NCBI GenBank assembly: GCA_009779405.1
Contig: WREI01000017.1
Location: 1-37,022 of the forward strand
Reading direction: 5' to 3'
Source of the DNA: Clostridiales bacterium
Lineage (GTDB): Bacteria > Bacillota > Clostridia > Christensenellales > CAG-138
Length of the DNA stretch: 37,022 bases
Position 1 is the stretch's first letter. Each line of letters opens with the position of its first letter. Below the pieces are notes generated by a model. The model had not been told where the DNA came from and ran no database searches. It saw only the letters and a list, made by a program, of their open reading frames with translations. The position numbers were made by a program, and so were the translations under genes. Below are positions 1 through 7,608 of this stretch, in pieces.

Positions 1-153
1 AAGTGCGCTCAGATTTCTTGATGCCAGAGTTAATTGTGCTTTTGGGGGAGGATTCTTTTTTGACAAAGTTTCCTTCGCGTTTTCTATCTTGCGAATAGAT
101 GATGATATAGCTTTGTGAGCTGCTTCCAACTCTGCTTTAGAATATTCAGTCAA
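1..153 (-). CDS. Partial small protein, cut by the window edge
   Basis: An open frame of 51 codons runs from a TTG start at 153 leftwards out of the window without a stop. The start is chosen because a GGAGG ribosome binding site lies 8 nt upstream (162-166), an in-frame TAG lies just beyond it at 169-171, and a good promoter sits at 190-218. The visible residues are charged and helical (begins LTEYSKAELEAAHKAI) and resemble small Firmicute proteins of unknown function often found near conjugative elements; that likeness is from memory. The neighbouring gene is a conjugation-gene remnant, so this may be part of the same decayed element. No function is assigned. Confidence 0.55.
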   Translation of the reverse strand, partial: MTEYSKAELEAAHKAISSSIRKIENAKETLSKKNPPPKAQLTLASRNLSAL

Positions 154-189
154 CCCTACAACCTCCGCCTAAGAAAATTCTCTGTGCCT

Positions 190-218
190 ATTATAGACTT
201 AGCCAAAGCATGACACAA
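190..218 (-). promoter_or_regulatory. Sigma-A type promoter for the partial gene at 1-153
   Basis: On the minus strand TTGTGT (213-218) and TATAAT (190-195) are separated by 17 nt, and the ribosome binding site of the partial gene follows about 25 nt downstream. This is a near-consensus vegetative promoter pointing left. Confidence 0.5.
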
Positions 219-231
219 TATTTTTCTTCCA

Positions 232-615
232 CTACAATCCAAACATCTCACGCACAACCCTGTCCGCCATCTTCACCGCGCCCGTCAGCACAAGCAAGTT
301 GAACACCAACTCGCCCATGTAACTCCAAACCATCGTGACGGGGCTTGCGCCCTGCGGCACAACGGGCGGGGCGCTTGCGAACACGCTGAATATCACGTAG
401 GCGAGGACGATAACTGCGCCCTCCAAGCAGACCGCCGCGTAGCTTTTGAGAAAGCTCTTGCCTATGCTGCTGGTTGGTTCGCCCGCAAAGGTGGACAGCG
501 GAATGGGCGCGATAGCGGTGTACATATACAGACGAAAAAATCGCCCGTAGACACTCATAGTCATCATGAAAGACAGCATACAAGTGTGGCGATCCCTGCG
601 CGATTCGTACTCGGT
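232..615 (-). pseudogene. Remnant of VirB6/TrbL-like conjugation membrane protein (C-terminal part)
   Basis: The frame encodes about 127 residues ending in FGL, of which the last 115 start at an internal Met. It contains the stretch YMYTAIAPIPLSTFAGE followed by two hydrophobic segments (AAVCLEGAVIVLAYVIFSVF and a later one around LVFNLLVLTGAV). This is the pattern of the C-terminal end of the polytopic VirB6/TrbL-like proteins of Firmicute integrative conjugative elements, which are normally about 280 residues or more. Upstream the frame closes at an in-frame TGA (616-618) and no ribosome binding site or start is visible, so the N-terminal transmembrane half is missing. I read it as a truncated relic of a conjugative element rather than a working gene. 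An alternative is a small stand-alone membrane protein starting at 579, but nothing supports a start there. Confidence 0.6.
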
Positions 616-688
616 TCAACGGCGCCCTTGCATGGATCATGAAGACCATACAAATGATCACCGAATGGATATAGAGTCTCTGCCCTTT

Positions 689-1456
689 TTATTCGCCCAG
701 CACAGCGCTGATCTTGGCTTTGAACGCATCCGAATCGAAATATCTTCCGCTGCCGAACCAGGGCATAAAGCTTAGCGTGCCTTCAAATTGGAGTACAAGC
801 TCGCCCTCGCACAGATGTAGGGTAATCAGCGCCGGGCGGACGAGGTCTTGCGGGTCGCCGAAGACTTCTATGGTCATGGGCAGCGGGCAGGCGCCCGTAT
901 CGGTATAGTTTTGCGAGGAATCATAACCGCCCGCAGAAGCGGCGATATTGAACTGCCTGCCGCCATCGAACATGGGCGCGCAATCCGCCCGCAGCGCCGC
1001 GTCCGAGTCATCCCCTTGCAGAACAAAGGCCAGCGCGCGGCCGAGGGCGTTCGAGGCCATATCGAAATCGACGGAGACCGGCGCGCCAATGCCTTCGAGC
1101 AGGCCGCCGATGGAGTCGGCGAAGTCGGACGCTGCCGATAATCTGGCAACGCCTTCATACCCGCCTGCGCCCGGAGGATTTTGCGCGTCGGTCTGGCAGG
1201 CGTACAGGCTGAAGGAATAGTTCATGAAAAAACCCTGCGAGGCTTCTCCGCCCTCCGCTCCAATATCGCTTTGCACAGTACCTTCCGCAGAGAGGACATA
1301 GATGCCGGGCTCGGGCGTGGGTACGGCACTCGGTTCCGGGGTATCGTTTTCCCGAATGACGCCATCGGGCGCATCGCCGTTGCCGCTGTCGCAAGCGGCG
1401 AGAGAAAGCGCCAGAATCAGTATGAGCGCGATGGCTATAAACCTTTTTGTACGCAT
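689..1456 (-). CDS. Putative lipoprotein of unknown function
   Basis: 255 residues. The start ATG at 1456 follows a GGAAGGAG ribosome binding site and gives a textbook lipoprotein signal: MRTKR, a hydrophobic run, then LSLAAC with Cys22 as the lipidated residue. After the Cys comes a short acidic, Pro/Thr-rich spacer (DTPEPSAVPTPEPG) and then a roughly 200-residue secreted domain with four further Cys residues (in YACQTD, ADCAPM, GACPLP, HLCEGE) that could form two disulfides. I do not recognise the domain. It would sit on the outer face of the cytoplasmic membrane. It is transcribed divergently from the XRE regulator at 1669, with its own promoter at 1501-1529, so the regulator may control it. 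The gene stops about 75 nt before the conjugation remnant. Confidence 0.8.
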   Translation of the reverse strand: MRTKRFIAIALILILALSLAACDSGNGDAPDGVIRENDTPEPSAVPTPEPGIYVLSAEGTVQSDIGAEGGEASQGFFMNYSFSLYACQTDAQNPPGAGGYEGVARLSAASDFADSIGGLLEGIGAPVSVDFDMASNALGRALAFVLQGDDSDAALRADCAPMFDGGRQFNIAASAGGYDSSQNYTDTGACPLPMTIEVFGDPQDLVRPALITLHLCEGELVLQFEGTLSFMPWFGSGRYFDSDAFKAKISAVLGE

Positions 1457-1500
1457 GGATTTTCTCCTTCCGAAACTATAGTGTTGCCGAAGACGCTTGC

Positions 1501-1529
1501 ATTGTAACACGGTTGTGGTATCATGAAAA
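1501..1529 (-). promoter_or_regulatory. Candidate sigma-A promoter of the lipoprotein gene
   Basis: On the minus strand TTTTCA (1524-1529) and TACAAT (1501-1506) are 17 nt apart, 44 nt upstream of the lipoprotein start codon. The -35 is imperfect, the -10 is good. Confidence 0.4.
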
Positions 1530-1543
1530 CATATTTTTTGCGG

Positions 1544-1558
1544 ATTCGTACGACGAAT
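1544..1558. promoter_or_regulatory. Short palindrome between divergent genes, possible operator
   Basis: ATTCGT-ACG-ACGAAT is a perfect 6-bp inverted repeat with a 3-nt centre. It lies between the lipoprotein promoter and the XRE regulator gene, where an autoregulatory operator would be expected. Only position and symmetry support this. Confidence 0.3.
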
Positions 1559-1668
1559 AGCTTCACAATCGGTACATGTTAAGTTTGGTTGACAAATTTC
1601 CAGCCCAAACGGGTGGCCTTTTTCGGGCGTGGGCGATATATCTATGTTGCACAGGAGGTATAAAAAAT

Positions 1669-2412
1669 ATGCGTTTTCATGAAAATTTAATGCAACTGCG
1701 CCGGGAAAAGGGGCTCTCGCAGGAGGAGCTTGGCTACGAGCTGAACGTGACGCGGCAGACCGTCTCCAAATGGGAATTGGGGCAGACCACGCCCGAGATG
1801 GACAAGCTGATGGAACTGTCCCGCTTTTTCGAGCTCAGTATGGACGAATTGGTCGGCAACGCGCCGCGCGCGGAATCGGTCGCGGTCTATCCCCGCGCCT
1901 ACCATTATGAGTACAAATCCGAGCGCACGCTTTGGGGTCTGCCGCTGGTGCATGTGAACATCGGCATTGGGATACGCAAGGCGAAGGGGATACTCGCCAT
2001 CGGGACGGTCGCAAAGGGCATCTTCGCTATCGGCGCGGTCTCGGTGGGCATGGTATCGATAGGTGCGGTGTCGGTGGGCCTGCTCGCTATCGGCGCGCTG
2101 GCCGCGGGCATATTTGCACTCGGCGGCTTCTCACTCGGCGCGTTCGCCATAGGCGGGATTGCCGTTGGTTTGCTTGCTCTGGGTGGCGTGGCGGCGGGCA
2201 TGTATGCCGTTGGGGGCTTTGCGTCCGCGGCAAGGGTCGCGATGGGCGGGTTTGCGCAGGGGCATATTGCCATCGGCGAAGCGGCCAAGGGCGAATATGC
2301 CTGGCAAAAGATCGCCGAACTGACAAGCGCAGACTATGCGGAGATACGGAGCACAATATTGCGGGAATATCCGCGGATATGGGCGTGGCTGCTGCATATT
2401 TTTGTTTCCTGA
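1669..2412 (+). CDS. XRE-family HTH regulator with eight hydrophobic decapeptide repeats
   Basis: 247 residues; the ATG at 1669 is chosen because AGGAGG lies 11 nt upstream and the HTH begins directly after it. Residues 5-62 form a Cro/C1-type helix-turn-helix (LRREKGLSQEELG, TRQTVSKWELG, then the typical LMELSRFFELSMDEL). After a linker, residues 107-186 are eight consecutive ten-residue repeats of the form G-[ILFM]-x-[AS]-[ILV]-G-[AGT]-[VFIL]-[AS]-x, followed by three looser units to about residue 207 and a charged C-terminal helix. The repeats are uncharged and Gly/Ala-rich, so they could span or coat the membrane or form a small solenoid. The known family role is DNA binding; a membrane-tethered or self-assembling regulator is inference. 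It is divergent from the lipoprotein gene. Confidence 0.8.
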   Translation: MRFHENLMQLRREKGLSQEELGYELNVTRQTVSKWELGQTTPEMDKLMELSRFFELSMDELVGNAPRAESVAVYPRAYHYEYKSERTLWGLPLVHVNIGIGIRKAKGILAIGTVAKGIFAIGAVSVGMVSIGAVSVGLLAIGALAAGIFALGGFSLGAFAIGGIAVGLLALGGVAAGMYAVGGFASAARVAMGGFAQGHIAIGEAAKGEYAWQKIAELTSADYAEIRSTILREYPRIWAWLLHIFVS

Positions 2413-2441
2413 TTGCGAAATAAATAGAAGCGGTGTAAAAT
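2413..2441 (+). promoter_or_regulatory. Candidate sigma-A promoter of the EamA gene
   Basis: TTGCGA (2413-2418) and TAAAAT (2436-2441) are 17 nt apart and begin right after the stop codon of the XRE gene, 35 nt before the next start codon. Confidence 0.45.
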
Positions 2442-2476
2442 GCAAGTATGATTATCACATAGGGGGCACATAGATC

Positions 2477-2890
2477 ATGTGGATCGTATTTGCGTTGTTA
2501 TCCGCGCTGTTTGCGGCGGCGACATCCATCTTAGCGAAATTGGGCGTGGAGGGCGTGAATTCCAACCTTGCAACCGCCATCCGCACGGTGGTCGTGCTGC
2601 TGATGGCGTGGGGAATCGTTTTTATCAGCGGCAAGCAGCATGAGGTGGTCAATATCACGCGAAAATCCTGGCTGTTTCTGGTGCTGTCGGGTGTCGCCAC
2701 GGGCCTGTCCTGGTTGTTCTACTACAAGGCGCTTCAAATGGGCCCTGTTTCCAAGGTTGTGCCGATCGATAAGCTTAGCGTGGTGATCTCCATGCTGTTT
2801 GCATTCGTTATCCTCAGAGAAAAGGCGGACGTGAAATCCATTATCGGCGGATTGCTGATCACGGCGGGCTCTGTTGTGCTTGTCTTATAA
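2477..2890 (+). CDS. EamA-domain (DMT superfamily) half-size membrane transporter
   Basis: 137 residues, start ATG at 2477 after an AGGGGG ribosome binding site. The protein is almost entirely hydrophobic with about five transmembrane segments: residues 2-20, about 33-52, 65-85, 95-112 and 118-137. The signature features of an EamA unit are present: an N-terminal LSALFAAATSILAKLGV, a central SWLFYYKALQMGPVSKVVPIDKL region and a last helix preceded by a REK motif. Typical DMT transporters have two such units (about 300 residues); single-unit members of about 140 residues are a known class that works as dimers. The substrate cannot be told. It is followed after 63 nt by the AraC-type gene. Confidence 0.85.
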   Translation: MWIVFALLSALFAAATSILAKLGVEGVNSNLATAIRTVVVLLMAWGIVFISGKQHEVVNITRKSWLFLVLSGVATGLSWLFYYKALQMGPVSKVVPIDKLSVVISMLFAFVILREKADVKSIIGGLLITAGSVVLVL

Positions 2891-2953
2891 GTTCGCAGTC
2901 AAGGTCAAGAATCCCCTCGCCACACGCGCTAAACTGCACGCAGGAGACAGTCT

Positions 2954-3880
2954 ATGGAGCAAGCGGATCCGAACACAAAGGCCGCCGCGGCGCGCATGCG
3001 GGCATATATCCTCGCGCATCTGCGCGAGCCGATCACGGCAAGCGGGTTGGCGCGGGCCGCCGGGTACTCGCAGTATCACGCCGCGCGCATATTTCGGCAA
3101 CACTATGGGCAGACGCCCTTTGCCTATATCCGCGAACGGCGCTTGACGGATGCCGCGCTGGCGCTGCGGCACAGCGACGCCCGTGTGCTGGATATCGCAC
3201 TGGACTTTGTTTTTGACAGCCACGAGGGGTTTACGCGGGCCTTTTCAAATGCGTTCGGTATCGCACCGAAGCCGTTTGCGGCTACGGCAACCCCCCGCGA
3301 CTGGATCGTCCCCTATCGCTTTTTGGATCGCCGCCAAAAAAACAGGGAGGAACAGAACATGGAAGAAAAGACGGCCATTATCTTTACGCAGATCGTGGAG
3401 CGCCCCGCGCGCAAGCTGTTGCTGAAACGAGCGGCGGCAGCGGAGGATTACTTCGGGTATTGTGAAGAATTCGGCTGCGTGGACGACGGGACGGGGAACT
3501 CCGTACCGTGGGAGAGGGTAAGCCATATCAAGGAGGCCCTCGGCGAACCCGTGGGCATGTGGCTGCCCGAAAACCTGCGCCCCGAAGGCACGGGCGTCTA
3601 CGCACAGGGGGTGGAAGTCCCCGCAGACTATGCCGGGGAAGTCCCCGAGGGCTTCGAGCTCGTGGAGCTGCCACCCTGCAAACTGTTGGTCTTTCAGGGC
3701 GAACCCTATGACGACGCGGACTTTGAAGCGGCCATATTCGGGCTCTGGGAGCGTATCGAAAAGTTCAACCCCGTAGTCTATGGCTACGAATACGCGGACG
3801 AACTCGCGCCGCGCATGCAATTGGTGCCGTTAGGTTGGCGCGGGTATATCGAAATGCGCCCCGTGCGGGAGATTCGGTAG
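2954..3880 (+). CDS. AraC-family regulator with GyrI-like effector-binding domain
   Basis: 308 residues, start ATG at 2954 preceded by AGGAGA. Residues 8-105 carry the two helix-turn-helix units of the AraC family (ITASGLARAAGYSQYHAARIF, then VLDIALDFVFDSHEGFTRAF and the closing FGIAPK). A linker with a second RBS-like site and an internal Met (MEEKTAI, about residue 136) leads to a GyrI-like ligand-binding domain (residues about 137-308, ending WRGYIEMRPV). This architecture is that of small-molecule-responsive activators related to Rob and BmrR-type sensors. The ligand is unknown. The last 120 bp of the gene are duplicated at 5111-5230. A terminator follows directly. Confidence 0.88.
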   Translation: MEQADPNTKAAAARMRAYILAHLREPITASGLARAAGYSQYHAARIFRQHYGQTPFAYIRERRLTDAALALRHSDARVLDIALDFVFDSHEGFTRAFSNAFGIAPKPFAATATPRDWIVPYRFLDRRQKNREEQNMEEKTAIIFTQIVERPARKLLLKRAAAAEDYFGYCEEFGCVDDGTGNSVPWERVSHIKEALGEPVGMWLPENLRPEGTGVYAQGVEVPADYAGEVPEGFELVELPPCKLLVFQGEPYDDADFEAAIFGLWERIEKFNPVVYGYEYADELAPRMQLVPLGWRGYIEMRPVREIR

Positions 3881-3901
3881 GAAAAGCAAACAAAGAAAGA
3901 G

Positions 3902-3926
3902 CAGGAACCTTACGGGTTCCTGTTTT
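3902..3926 (+). terminator. Rho-independent terminator after the AraC-type gene
   Basis: CAGGAACC (3902-3909) pairs with GGTTCCTG (3915-3922) over a 5-nt loop, followed by TTTTATTTTT. Confidence 0.8.
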
Positions 3927-3971
3927 ATTTTTTGCTGTCATGGATTATGCTCTTGCCTTCCTTAATATCCC

Positions 3972-4862
3972 TTAATTACAAACACTTATTAGTATGATGT
4001 TAAACAAGATGATTGCAACCACAATTCCAACCCAACAGCCAATAGCGTTAATGCTCTCTTCTTTGATAATTGTTTTATAGGGTTTCACAATGACACTCAA
4101 TGGGGGGCTGTTATGTGCAGAATCTATCTGATTCCATCGTTTATGGCACGCTGTTATTTTCGGACAAAACATGTCTATGGTATCACGTTTCAGTGTTCTG
4201 AAGAATGTCTTATGCGGTGCGCGCAAAGCAAAATCACAGTGCTTTATGATAATACGATTCAAATACACTTGATTGTGTTTTTTACAAATGCGTTCCAACG
4301 TATCGATGAACTGTAGGTTTGTAGTCCAAAACAGTTTCTTAGTTACAGATGCATCTGAACCGGTAACATTTCCCTTCGGGTCTTTACTAATGTTATGCGC
4401 AAATTCAGCATCAAAAAGCTTAAGCAGATACGCGCTAACAAGGGAGACCAATACTTCATAGTCCTCTTCCACATCCCACAAATCCTCCACGCTCGAAATG
4501 ACCTGATTCAGCACATTGAACGCTTGCTCTCGTTTGTATATGTTCTCATCCGCAAGGGAAAGCATTACAACACTACACGCTGAAAATACGATTGTCTCTA
4601 TATTCTTTGGCTCGTGCTCCTCCACCATGCCATAATACTTGTAAGCGGCTTCCCAGTTTCCGTTTTGAAGCGCACGCCGTGCATTTTGTCGGGAGGTCTC
4701 CACCGTTCTCGAATGGTCGATTTGAATGGGAGTTGTAATTTCAATTAGCAGTTTCTTTGCTTCTTCGGTACTGTATTTTGTGCCGCAATGTGCGCAAATA
4801 AAATAATCCTCGCTTTTTGTAATGTCATTGCTGCCGCAAAGTTCGCATGTGATCTTTTTCAT
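3972..4862 (-). CDS. Zinc-ribbon protein with C-terminal membrane segment
   Basis: 296 residues, starting at the ATG at 4862, where an AGAAGG ribosome binding site and the zinc ribbon begin together; an upstream in-frame extension to 4979 lacks any signal. Residues 5-27 form a zinc ribbon with two CxxC pairs (CELCG and CAHCG, 15 residues apart). The middle (about 55-230) is helical and resembles a TPR-like repeat region (ARRALQNGNWEAAYKYYGMVEE). The last 20 residues form one transmembrane helix (CWVGIVVAIILFNIILISVC). Zinc-ribbon proteins with a helical body and a tail anchor are common in Clostridia and mostly uncharacterised. The gene is AT-rich compared with its neighbours and lies between the AraC gene and a duplicated fragment of it, so it was probably inserted. 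Confidence 0.7.
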   Translation of the reverse strand: MKKITCELCGSNDITKSEDYFICAHCGTKYSTEEAKKLLIEITTPIQIDHSRTVETSRQNARRALQNGNWEAAYKYYGMVEEHEPKNIETIVFSACSVVMLSLADENIYKREQAFNVLNQVISSVEDLWDVEEDYEVLVSLVSAYLLKLFDAEFAHNISKDPKGNVTGSDASVTKKLFWTTNLQFIDTLERICKKHNQVYLNRIIIKHCDFALRAPHKTFFRTLKRDTIDMFCPKITACHKRWNQIDSAHNSPPLSVIVKPYKTIIKEESINAIGCWVGIVVAIILFNIILISVCN

Positions 4863-4916
4863 TGTGAACTTTTTCCTTCTTTCCGACACGTTTTGCGCCG
4901 CTGTTTTACATTTAAT

Positions 4917-4945
4917 AGGATAATCGAACTTTGTGGAATCGTCAA
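4917..4945 (-). promoter_or_regulatory. Sigma-A promoter of the zinc-ribbon gene
   Basis: On the minus strand TTGACG (4940-4945) and TATCCT (4917-4922) are 17 nt apart, 54 nt upstream of the start codon at 4862. This supports that start over one at 4979. Confidence 0.55.
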
Positions 4946-4972
4946 CTGAAAATGCAAAACTTATGCCCATAA

Positions 4973-5107
4973 AGTGCATTTCTCACCTATCTGAAATTCA
5001 ATGAAGCTATTTACTTTATGACCGACGAGCGGACGGTTGCCTGCGTTGATATGCATCTTCTCAATAGTTTGGAACAGTTCGCGGCTACACTAAAAGAAAA
5101 AGGATAG
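4973..5107 (+). pseudogene. Fragment of an unidentified coding sequence
   Basis: A plus-strand frame of 44 codons, opened by a TAA at 4970-4972 and closed by TAG at 5105-5107, reads like real protein (LTYLKFNEAIYFMTDE, then LEQFAATLKEKG) but has no plausible start with a ribosome binding site. It directly abuts the duplicated AraC fragment at 5111. I take it as the tail of a gene lost by rearrangement. The family is not recognised. Confidence 0.3.
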
Positions 5108-5110
5108 TGC

Positions 5111-5230
5111 GTTCAACCCCATAATATACGGCTATGAATACGCCGACGAATTGGCGCCGCGCATGCAATTGGTGCCATTAGGCTGGCGCGGGTATATCGA
5201 AATGCGCCCCGTGCGGGAGATTTGTTAGGA
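5111..5230 (+). pseudogene. Duplicated 3' end of the AraC-GyrI gene
   Basis: These 120 bp match 3763-3882, the last 39 codons plus stop of the AraC-GyrI gene, with scattered and mostly silent differences (for example TTAGGTTGG versus TTAGGCTGG, and a shared end reading EMRPVREI). The reading frame is preserved to a TAG at 5226-5228, and the site is followed by its own terminator hairpin. The remainder of this second copy is absent. It shows an older tandem duplication of the regulator, later broken up. Confidence 0.8.
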
Positions 5231-5236
5231 AAATAA

Positions 5237-5273
5237 AAAGAGGAAAGATACGAGTCACATATCTTTCCTCTTT
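5237..5273. terminator. Strong hairpin, bidirectional terminator
   Basis: AAAGAGGAAAGATA (about 5237-5250) pairs with TATCTTTCCTCTTT (5260-5273). The A-rich left arm and T-rich right arm let it end transcription from either side: the AraC fragment from the left and the NlpC/P60 operon from the right. Confidence 0.65.
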
Positions 5274-5283
5274 CCACTCCGGC

Positions 5284-5302
5284 GGGCGGATACTATCCGC
5301 CC
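5284..5302. repeat. GC-rich REP-like hairpin
   Basis: GGGCGGATA-C-TATCCGCCC is a perfect 9-bp inverted repeat just downstream of the terminator and before the NlpC/P60 stop codon. Such units are often dispersed repeats; only one copy is in this window. Confidence 0.4.
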
Positions 5303-5323
5303 CTACGGTTAGCGGTTAGCCGT

Positions 5324-6655
5324 TTAATCATCATACCACGCCGGGCGGCGCGCGTAGCGGAACTCGCCATCTTCCATGGGTACGAGGACGACGCCCTTGC
5401 CCGAGTGGCCACACTGGACGATGCGCCAGTGGCCGTCTTCGCCGAGATAGACCGCGATGCCCACATGGTTGGTGCCTTCATCGCCCGGTTTTTGCCGGAA
5501 CACCAGGTCGCCGGGGCGCAGATCCGCCCATGCGATAGAGGTGGATTTCGTCCATTGATTGGAGGAGCCGTTGCCGATGCTGCTTACGATCTTCTGCGAG
5601 GACGCGGCATTCACAAAGACCCAGGTGATATAGCCGCTGCAATCCATGCCGAAGGGTCTGGCATAGCCATAGCTGCCGTCCCCCTCGCGGTCCACCACAT
5701 AGAGATTCCCCCAGCGTATATCCCAGCCGTTGAAGGTGCTCTTGCCCGCCCAAAAATAGGATACCTTGTCCCGCAGGGAGAGGGCCGCGATCAGTACAGC
5801 GCGGCGCTTCCCGGACAGGTTCTCGGGAATGCTGCGCAGGAGCTGTTCCCAGTCACCGTTGTCCACGACGGAAATAATGCTCTGGGAAGCGAGGGCTTTG
5901 ACTTTATCCACATTCTGTTTGCTGAGCAGTCGGTTGAACTGCTCGGTTTGCGCGTTCGTAAATCCCAGTTGCCGCGCCGTCCAAAAGATATCCTTGCACT
6001 CGATGGAGACGGCGGGCTGGCCGTTTTCCTCAAAGGTGACGATGCGCGTCAAGTCCCAATACAGGGAGCCGAATTCCGAGATATCTTTCGCCTGATCCAA
6101 ACGCACGCCGTAGGGGAAGTCCTCCGCGCAGTTATTTTGCACGGCATACAGGGCCAACACCTGGGTAAACCAGCCTTCCCAGCCCTGCGGCAAAGAATAC
6201 GGCTGTGCACCGACGGCAAGGGAGAGTTCCCGAATGCGCGCGTTAGTCTGGGCTTTCAAGATACGCATCTGCGAAGCGACCAGGATATTGCCGGGGCGGA
6301 ACGCGCCCTCCTGGCTGCCCATCGCGCTCGGATATTTCCCCCAATCGTTTCCCTGCGGCGGGGGAGTGGGGCTCTCGTCGGGCGTTGTATCCGGCCCGGA
6401 CGTCTCGTTGATATCCGTTTCGGGGGGCTCGCTTGTGTCCGGCGCAGGGCTGTCCTGCGGCTCTTCCGTCGTAACGGGTGCCGGGGTTTCCGTCTCCCCG
6501 CTGCCGGGCAGGGCGGTATCCGGATCCGCGCGGGTCTGTGCGTCTAAGGACAGCGAATTCAGCAATGCGAAGAGAACGAATACCAACGCAAAGCAAAGGC
6601 AGACTCGCAGCCCTTGCCCCATCCGTATTCTTTTGTTCGTCGTTGCGTCTTGCAT
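5324..6655 (-). CDS. Secreted NlpC/P60 cell-wall hydrolase
   Basis: 443 residues from the ATG at 6655, which has GGGGG a few bases upstream; a TTG ten codons earlier lacks such support. An N-terminal signal/anchor helix (residues about 16-38) is followed by a Pro/Thr/Glu-rich spacer (about 45-105), a helical domain of unknown function (about 120-290) and a C-terminal NlpC/P60 domain (about 300-443). The catalytic Cys is in GMDCSGYITW and the His in TNHVGIAV, separated as expected for the papain-like fold. This family cleaves peptide stems of peptidoglycan, usually gamma-D-Glu-meso-diaminopimelate bonds. It is the last gene of a three-gene operon (8346 to 5324), 42 nt after its upstream neighbour. 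A separation or sporulation role is possible but not shown. Confidence 0.85.
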   Translation of the reverse strand: MQDATTNKRIRMGQGLRVCLCFALVFVLFALLNSLSLDAQTRADPDTALPGSGETETPAPVTTEEPQDSPAPDTSEPPETDINETSGPDTTPDESPTPPPQGNDWGKYPSAMGSQEGAFRPGNILVASQMRILKAQTNARIRELSLAVGAQPYSLPQGWEGWFTQVLALYAVQNNCAEDFPYGVRLDQAKDISEFGSLYWDLTRIVTFEENGQPAVSIECKDIFWTARQLGFTNAQTEQFNRLLSKQNVDKVKALASQSIISVVDNGDWEQLLRSIPENLSGKRRAVLIAALSLRDKVSYFWAGKSTFNGWDIRWGNLYVVDREGDGSYGYARPFGMDCSGYITWVFVNAASSQKIVSSIGNGSSNQWTKSTSIAWADLRPGDLVFRQKPGDEGTNHVGIAVYLGEDGHWRIVQCGHSGKGVVLVPMEDGEFRYARRPAWYDD

Positions 6656-6697
6656 AAGTCCCCCACTATTTTTGGTGTTTTTCAAGCTTGCAGTCTA

Positions 6698-7603
6698 TCA
6701 GGCATCCCACCAGCGGCTCGGCGCCGCTTTCTTTTTTCGACTGCTCTTGCCGATAAGCACGATGAGAACGATCAGGAGCAGGATCCCGGTCAAGACACTG
6801 AGCGGTATCCACCAGTTGTTCATCAGCCAGTCCAAAAGCGGCGGTACGGGTCCGATGGGCGGGGGTGGCGTAGTTGTTTCCGTGTCCGGGTCGGCGCTTG
6901 GCGACGGCTCGGGGCTCGGGGCCGCGGTCTCTTCCGGCGCTTGCGTCGGTTCCGGCGTCTCTTCCGGTATCGGCTCCGGCGTCGGCGTTGCAGTCAGTTC
7001 CGCGGGCGTGTCGGACTGCACCGTCAGCATCGCATACGGCCGCGCGTCCGCATAGACCCAGGAACCCAAATCCGCTTCCAATGCGTAAGTGCCGGCGATT
7101 GCAGGGTTGTAGACGCCCGTCCAAGTCACGGGTATCTCCACAATCGCGCCGAGTATCTGTCCGAAATCATCGCAGGCATACCACTCGTTGGCGCCGCCGT
7201 CCAATTTGCCGAAGCAGCGATAGCTCTTTGCGCCGTTTGTGCTGTACAGTGTGTATTTCACGCGTTCGCCGCTCACATATAGTTCACTCAGTCTCTCGGG
7301 CGGGATATAGGCTTCCACCTGCTCATGCGGCGCGGGCTGGGCCTGTGAAAAGAGCATCGGGTTGACCTTCGCGTCTAAGCGCACCACGGCGCGCAACGTA
7401 GCGGGCAGGCCCGCGTCAATCAGCGGCGTTCCCGGCAACAGCTGCAGGTTCAGCACCATATTGCCCGTTTCAAAGGAAAGAATCTCGTTGCTCAGGCGCG
7501 TCTCCTCGGCGCGCGCCGTCGTCACGAATATGGCGCAAAACAGCACGAGCAGGCATAGAATGCCTGCTATAAACCGCGCCGTGTATTTCCGGTTTGCTTT
7601 CAC
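6698..7603 (-). CDS. Exported single-pass membrane protein with Pro/Thr linker
   Basis: 301 residues from a GTG start at 7603, five nt after the stop of the coiled-coil gene. Residues 1-32 are a signal peptide (hydrophobic run ending FVTTARA). Residues about 35-200 form a beta-rich extracellular domain that I do not recognise, with Cys pairs in SYRCFGK and WYACDDF. Then comes a TPTPEPIPEETPEPT-type linker of about 60 residues, and a C-terminal transmembrane helix (about 263-287) followed by a basic tail SSRKKK. This layout is that of a stalked surface protein held by its C-terminus; there is no LPxTG motif. Tight spacing on both sides places it in one operon with the coiled-coil protein and the NlpC/P60 hydrolase, suggesting a joint envelope function. 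Confidence 0.78.
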   Translation of the reverse strand: MKANRKYTARFIAGILCLLVLFCAIFVTTARAEETRLSNEILSFETGNMVLNLQLLPGTPLIDAGLPATLRAVVRLDAKVNPMLFSQAQPAPHEQVEAYIPPERLSELYVSGERVKYTLYSTNGAKSYRCFGKLDGGANEWYACDDFGQILGAIVEIPVTWTGVYNPAIAGTYALEADLGSWVYADARPYAMLTVQSDTPAELTATPTPEPIPEETPEPTQAPEETAAPSPEPSPSADPDTETTTPPPPIGPVPPLLDWLMNNWWIPLSVLTGILLLIVLIVLIGKSSRKKKAAPSRWWDA

Positions 7604-7608
7604 AATCG

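Noticed and set aside
5405-6547. 380-codon plus-strand frame opposite the NlpC/P60 gene
   Set aside because: It is an antisense shadow of a clear hydrolase gene in GC-rich DNA; the translation shows no domain and no ribosome binding site.
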